DNA of 64,000 nt from Acidobacteriota bacterium (GTDB lineage Bacteria > Acidobacteriota > Terriglobia > Acidiferrales > UBA7541), in NCBI GenBank assembly GCA_013289585.1, contig JABCZR010000004.1, forward strand, positions 62,001 to 126,000. Reading direction: 5' to 3'. The position numbers were made by a program, and so were the translations under genes. A model generated the notes under the pieces. The model did not search any database, was not told where the DNA came from, and saw nothing but the letters and a program-made list of their open reading frames with translations. Shown piece by piece: positions 63,635 to 64,000 of the stretch. Position 1 is the stretch's first letter. Every line of letters starts with the position of its first letter.

Positions 63635-64000
63635 TTGACCACCGCGCAAGCGCACCGCACCGCCGCAAAACACCATCCACGACGCATCGCGCTTTTTGGC
63701 GGCTCCTTCGATCCCATTCACAATGGCCACCTTTCCGTCGCCCGGGCCGCCGACCGGCGTTTCAATTTCGACGAAATCCATTTCATTCCCGCCAGCCGTC
63801 CGCCGCACAAATTGAAGCAGCACCTTGCTCCGTTCCCCCATCGCTTTGCCATGGTTTCGCTGGCCTGCACCGAGCATCCGCATTTTGTTCCGTCTCTGGC
63901 CGAGGCCGGGGAAGATTTCAGCGGCACGCAGCTGCATTATTCCGTGGATACCGTGCGCTACTTCCGCCACGTCTATCATGGACACGGCGACCGCATCTAT
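63635..64000 (+). CDS. nadD: Nicotinate-nucleotide adenylyltransferase, N-terminal part
   Basis: NadD makes deamido-NAD from nicotinate mononucleotide and ATP. Seen: RRIALFGGSFDPIHNGH with the nucleotidyltransferase HxGH-type motif, FDEIHFIPASRPPHK, and AMVSLACTEH. The gene runs off the right edge. The proposed start is TTG at 63635, with GGGAGA five bases upstream; an alternative TTG is at 63623. Both are in the same frame, so the exact N-terminus is open. Follows obgE by about 65 bases, a common order. Confidence 0.9.
   Translation, partial: MTTAQAHRTAAKHHPRRIALFGGSFDPIHNGHLSVARAADRRFNFDEIHFIPASRPPHKLKQHLAPFPHRFAMVSLACTEHPHFVPSLAEAGEDFSGTQLHYSVDTVRYFRHVYHGHGDRIY

Noticed and set aside
63567-63640. 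Small 23-codon ORF overlapping the end of obgE
   Set aside because: ATG overlaps the obgE stop but the product has no recognisable feature and it ends where nadD is expected to start.

Overview
This is a GC-rich, gene-dense stretch of chromosome that looks like Acidobacteriota (Acidobacteriia / Koribacter-like). This is inferred from several things together: a TonB-dependent receptor with an N-terminal carboxypeptidase-regulatory-like domain, futalosine-pathway menaquinone genes, a hopanoid-type glycosyltransferase, DUF5117-type metzincins, many secreted peptidases, and abundant short palindromic intergenic repeats. I see no tRNA, rRNA, CRISPR array, insertion sequence or prophage. About 48 protein genes are supported, two of them cut by the window edges.

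Left part (1-8106): a cobalamin uptake locus, btuF(partial)-btuC-btuD, then a cobalamin riboswitch (about 2425-2720) controlling a TonB-dependent receptor, a PP-loop ATPase and a DUF6580-like membrane protein, followed by gatB. One arm of the riboswitch carries a copy of a palindromic repeat that recurs between other genes.

8.1-13.8 kb holds the most striking content: two genes each interrupted in frame by one UGA, each UGA followed 17-18 nt later by a hairpin with G-U in its loop, as in bacterial SECIS elements. The first is a Bcp-type peroxiredoxin whose UGA sits exactly at the peroxidatic cysteine and which has no cysteine. The second is a 620-residue exported protein joining a helical domain, a Sec-containing thioredoxin-like domain and a CPPC TlpA domain. 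Both are predicted selenoproteins that ordinary gene calling would truncate or split. Between them lies a three-gene cluster resembling a pilin, chaperone and outer-membrane barrel system.

13.8-23.8 kb: an intergenic repeat region, panB-dinB-panC (pantothenate), an HpnB-like glycosyltransferase, an isoquinoline-1-oxidoreductase-like molybdoenzyme (two subunits) divergent from a nine-heme cytochrome c, and an exported hydrolase.

23.9-44.3 kb: a giant GH18-NodB-GT2 fusion, a GT39-like membrane protein, a cation diffusion facilitator, an M1 peptidase, an exported MsrB, a secreted TldD/TldE-like pair, a FecR-domain protein, a SpoIIE/RsbU-type phosphatase, small membrane proteins, a 4-oxalocrotonate tautomerase, a zinc-ribbon protein with an RNase HI, and mqnC and mqnA.

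44.3-64.0 kb: a metzincin, a DUF4097 protein, a kinase/M23/aminotransferase triple fusion, an unknown exported protein, then housekeeping genes dprA-topA-xer, an outer-membrane protein, a hydrolase, a glycine-rich surface protein, rplU-rpmA with promoter and terminator, a metallo-beta-lactamase-fold enzyme, obgE and the start of nadD. Common themes are periplasmic redox and proteolysis, envelope construction and cofactor supply.
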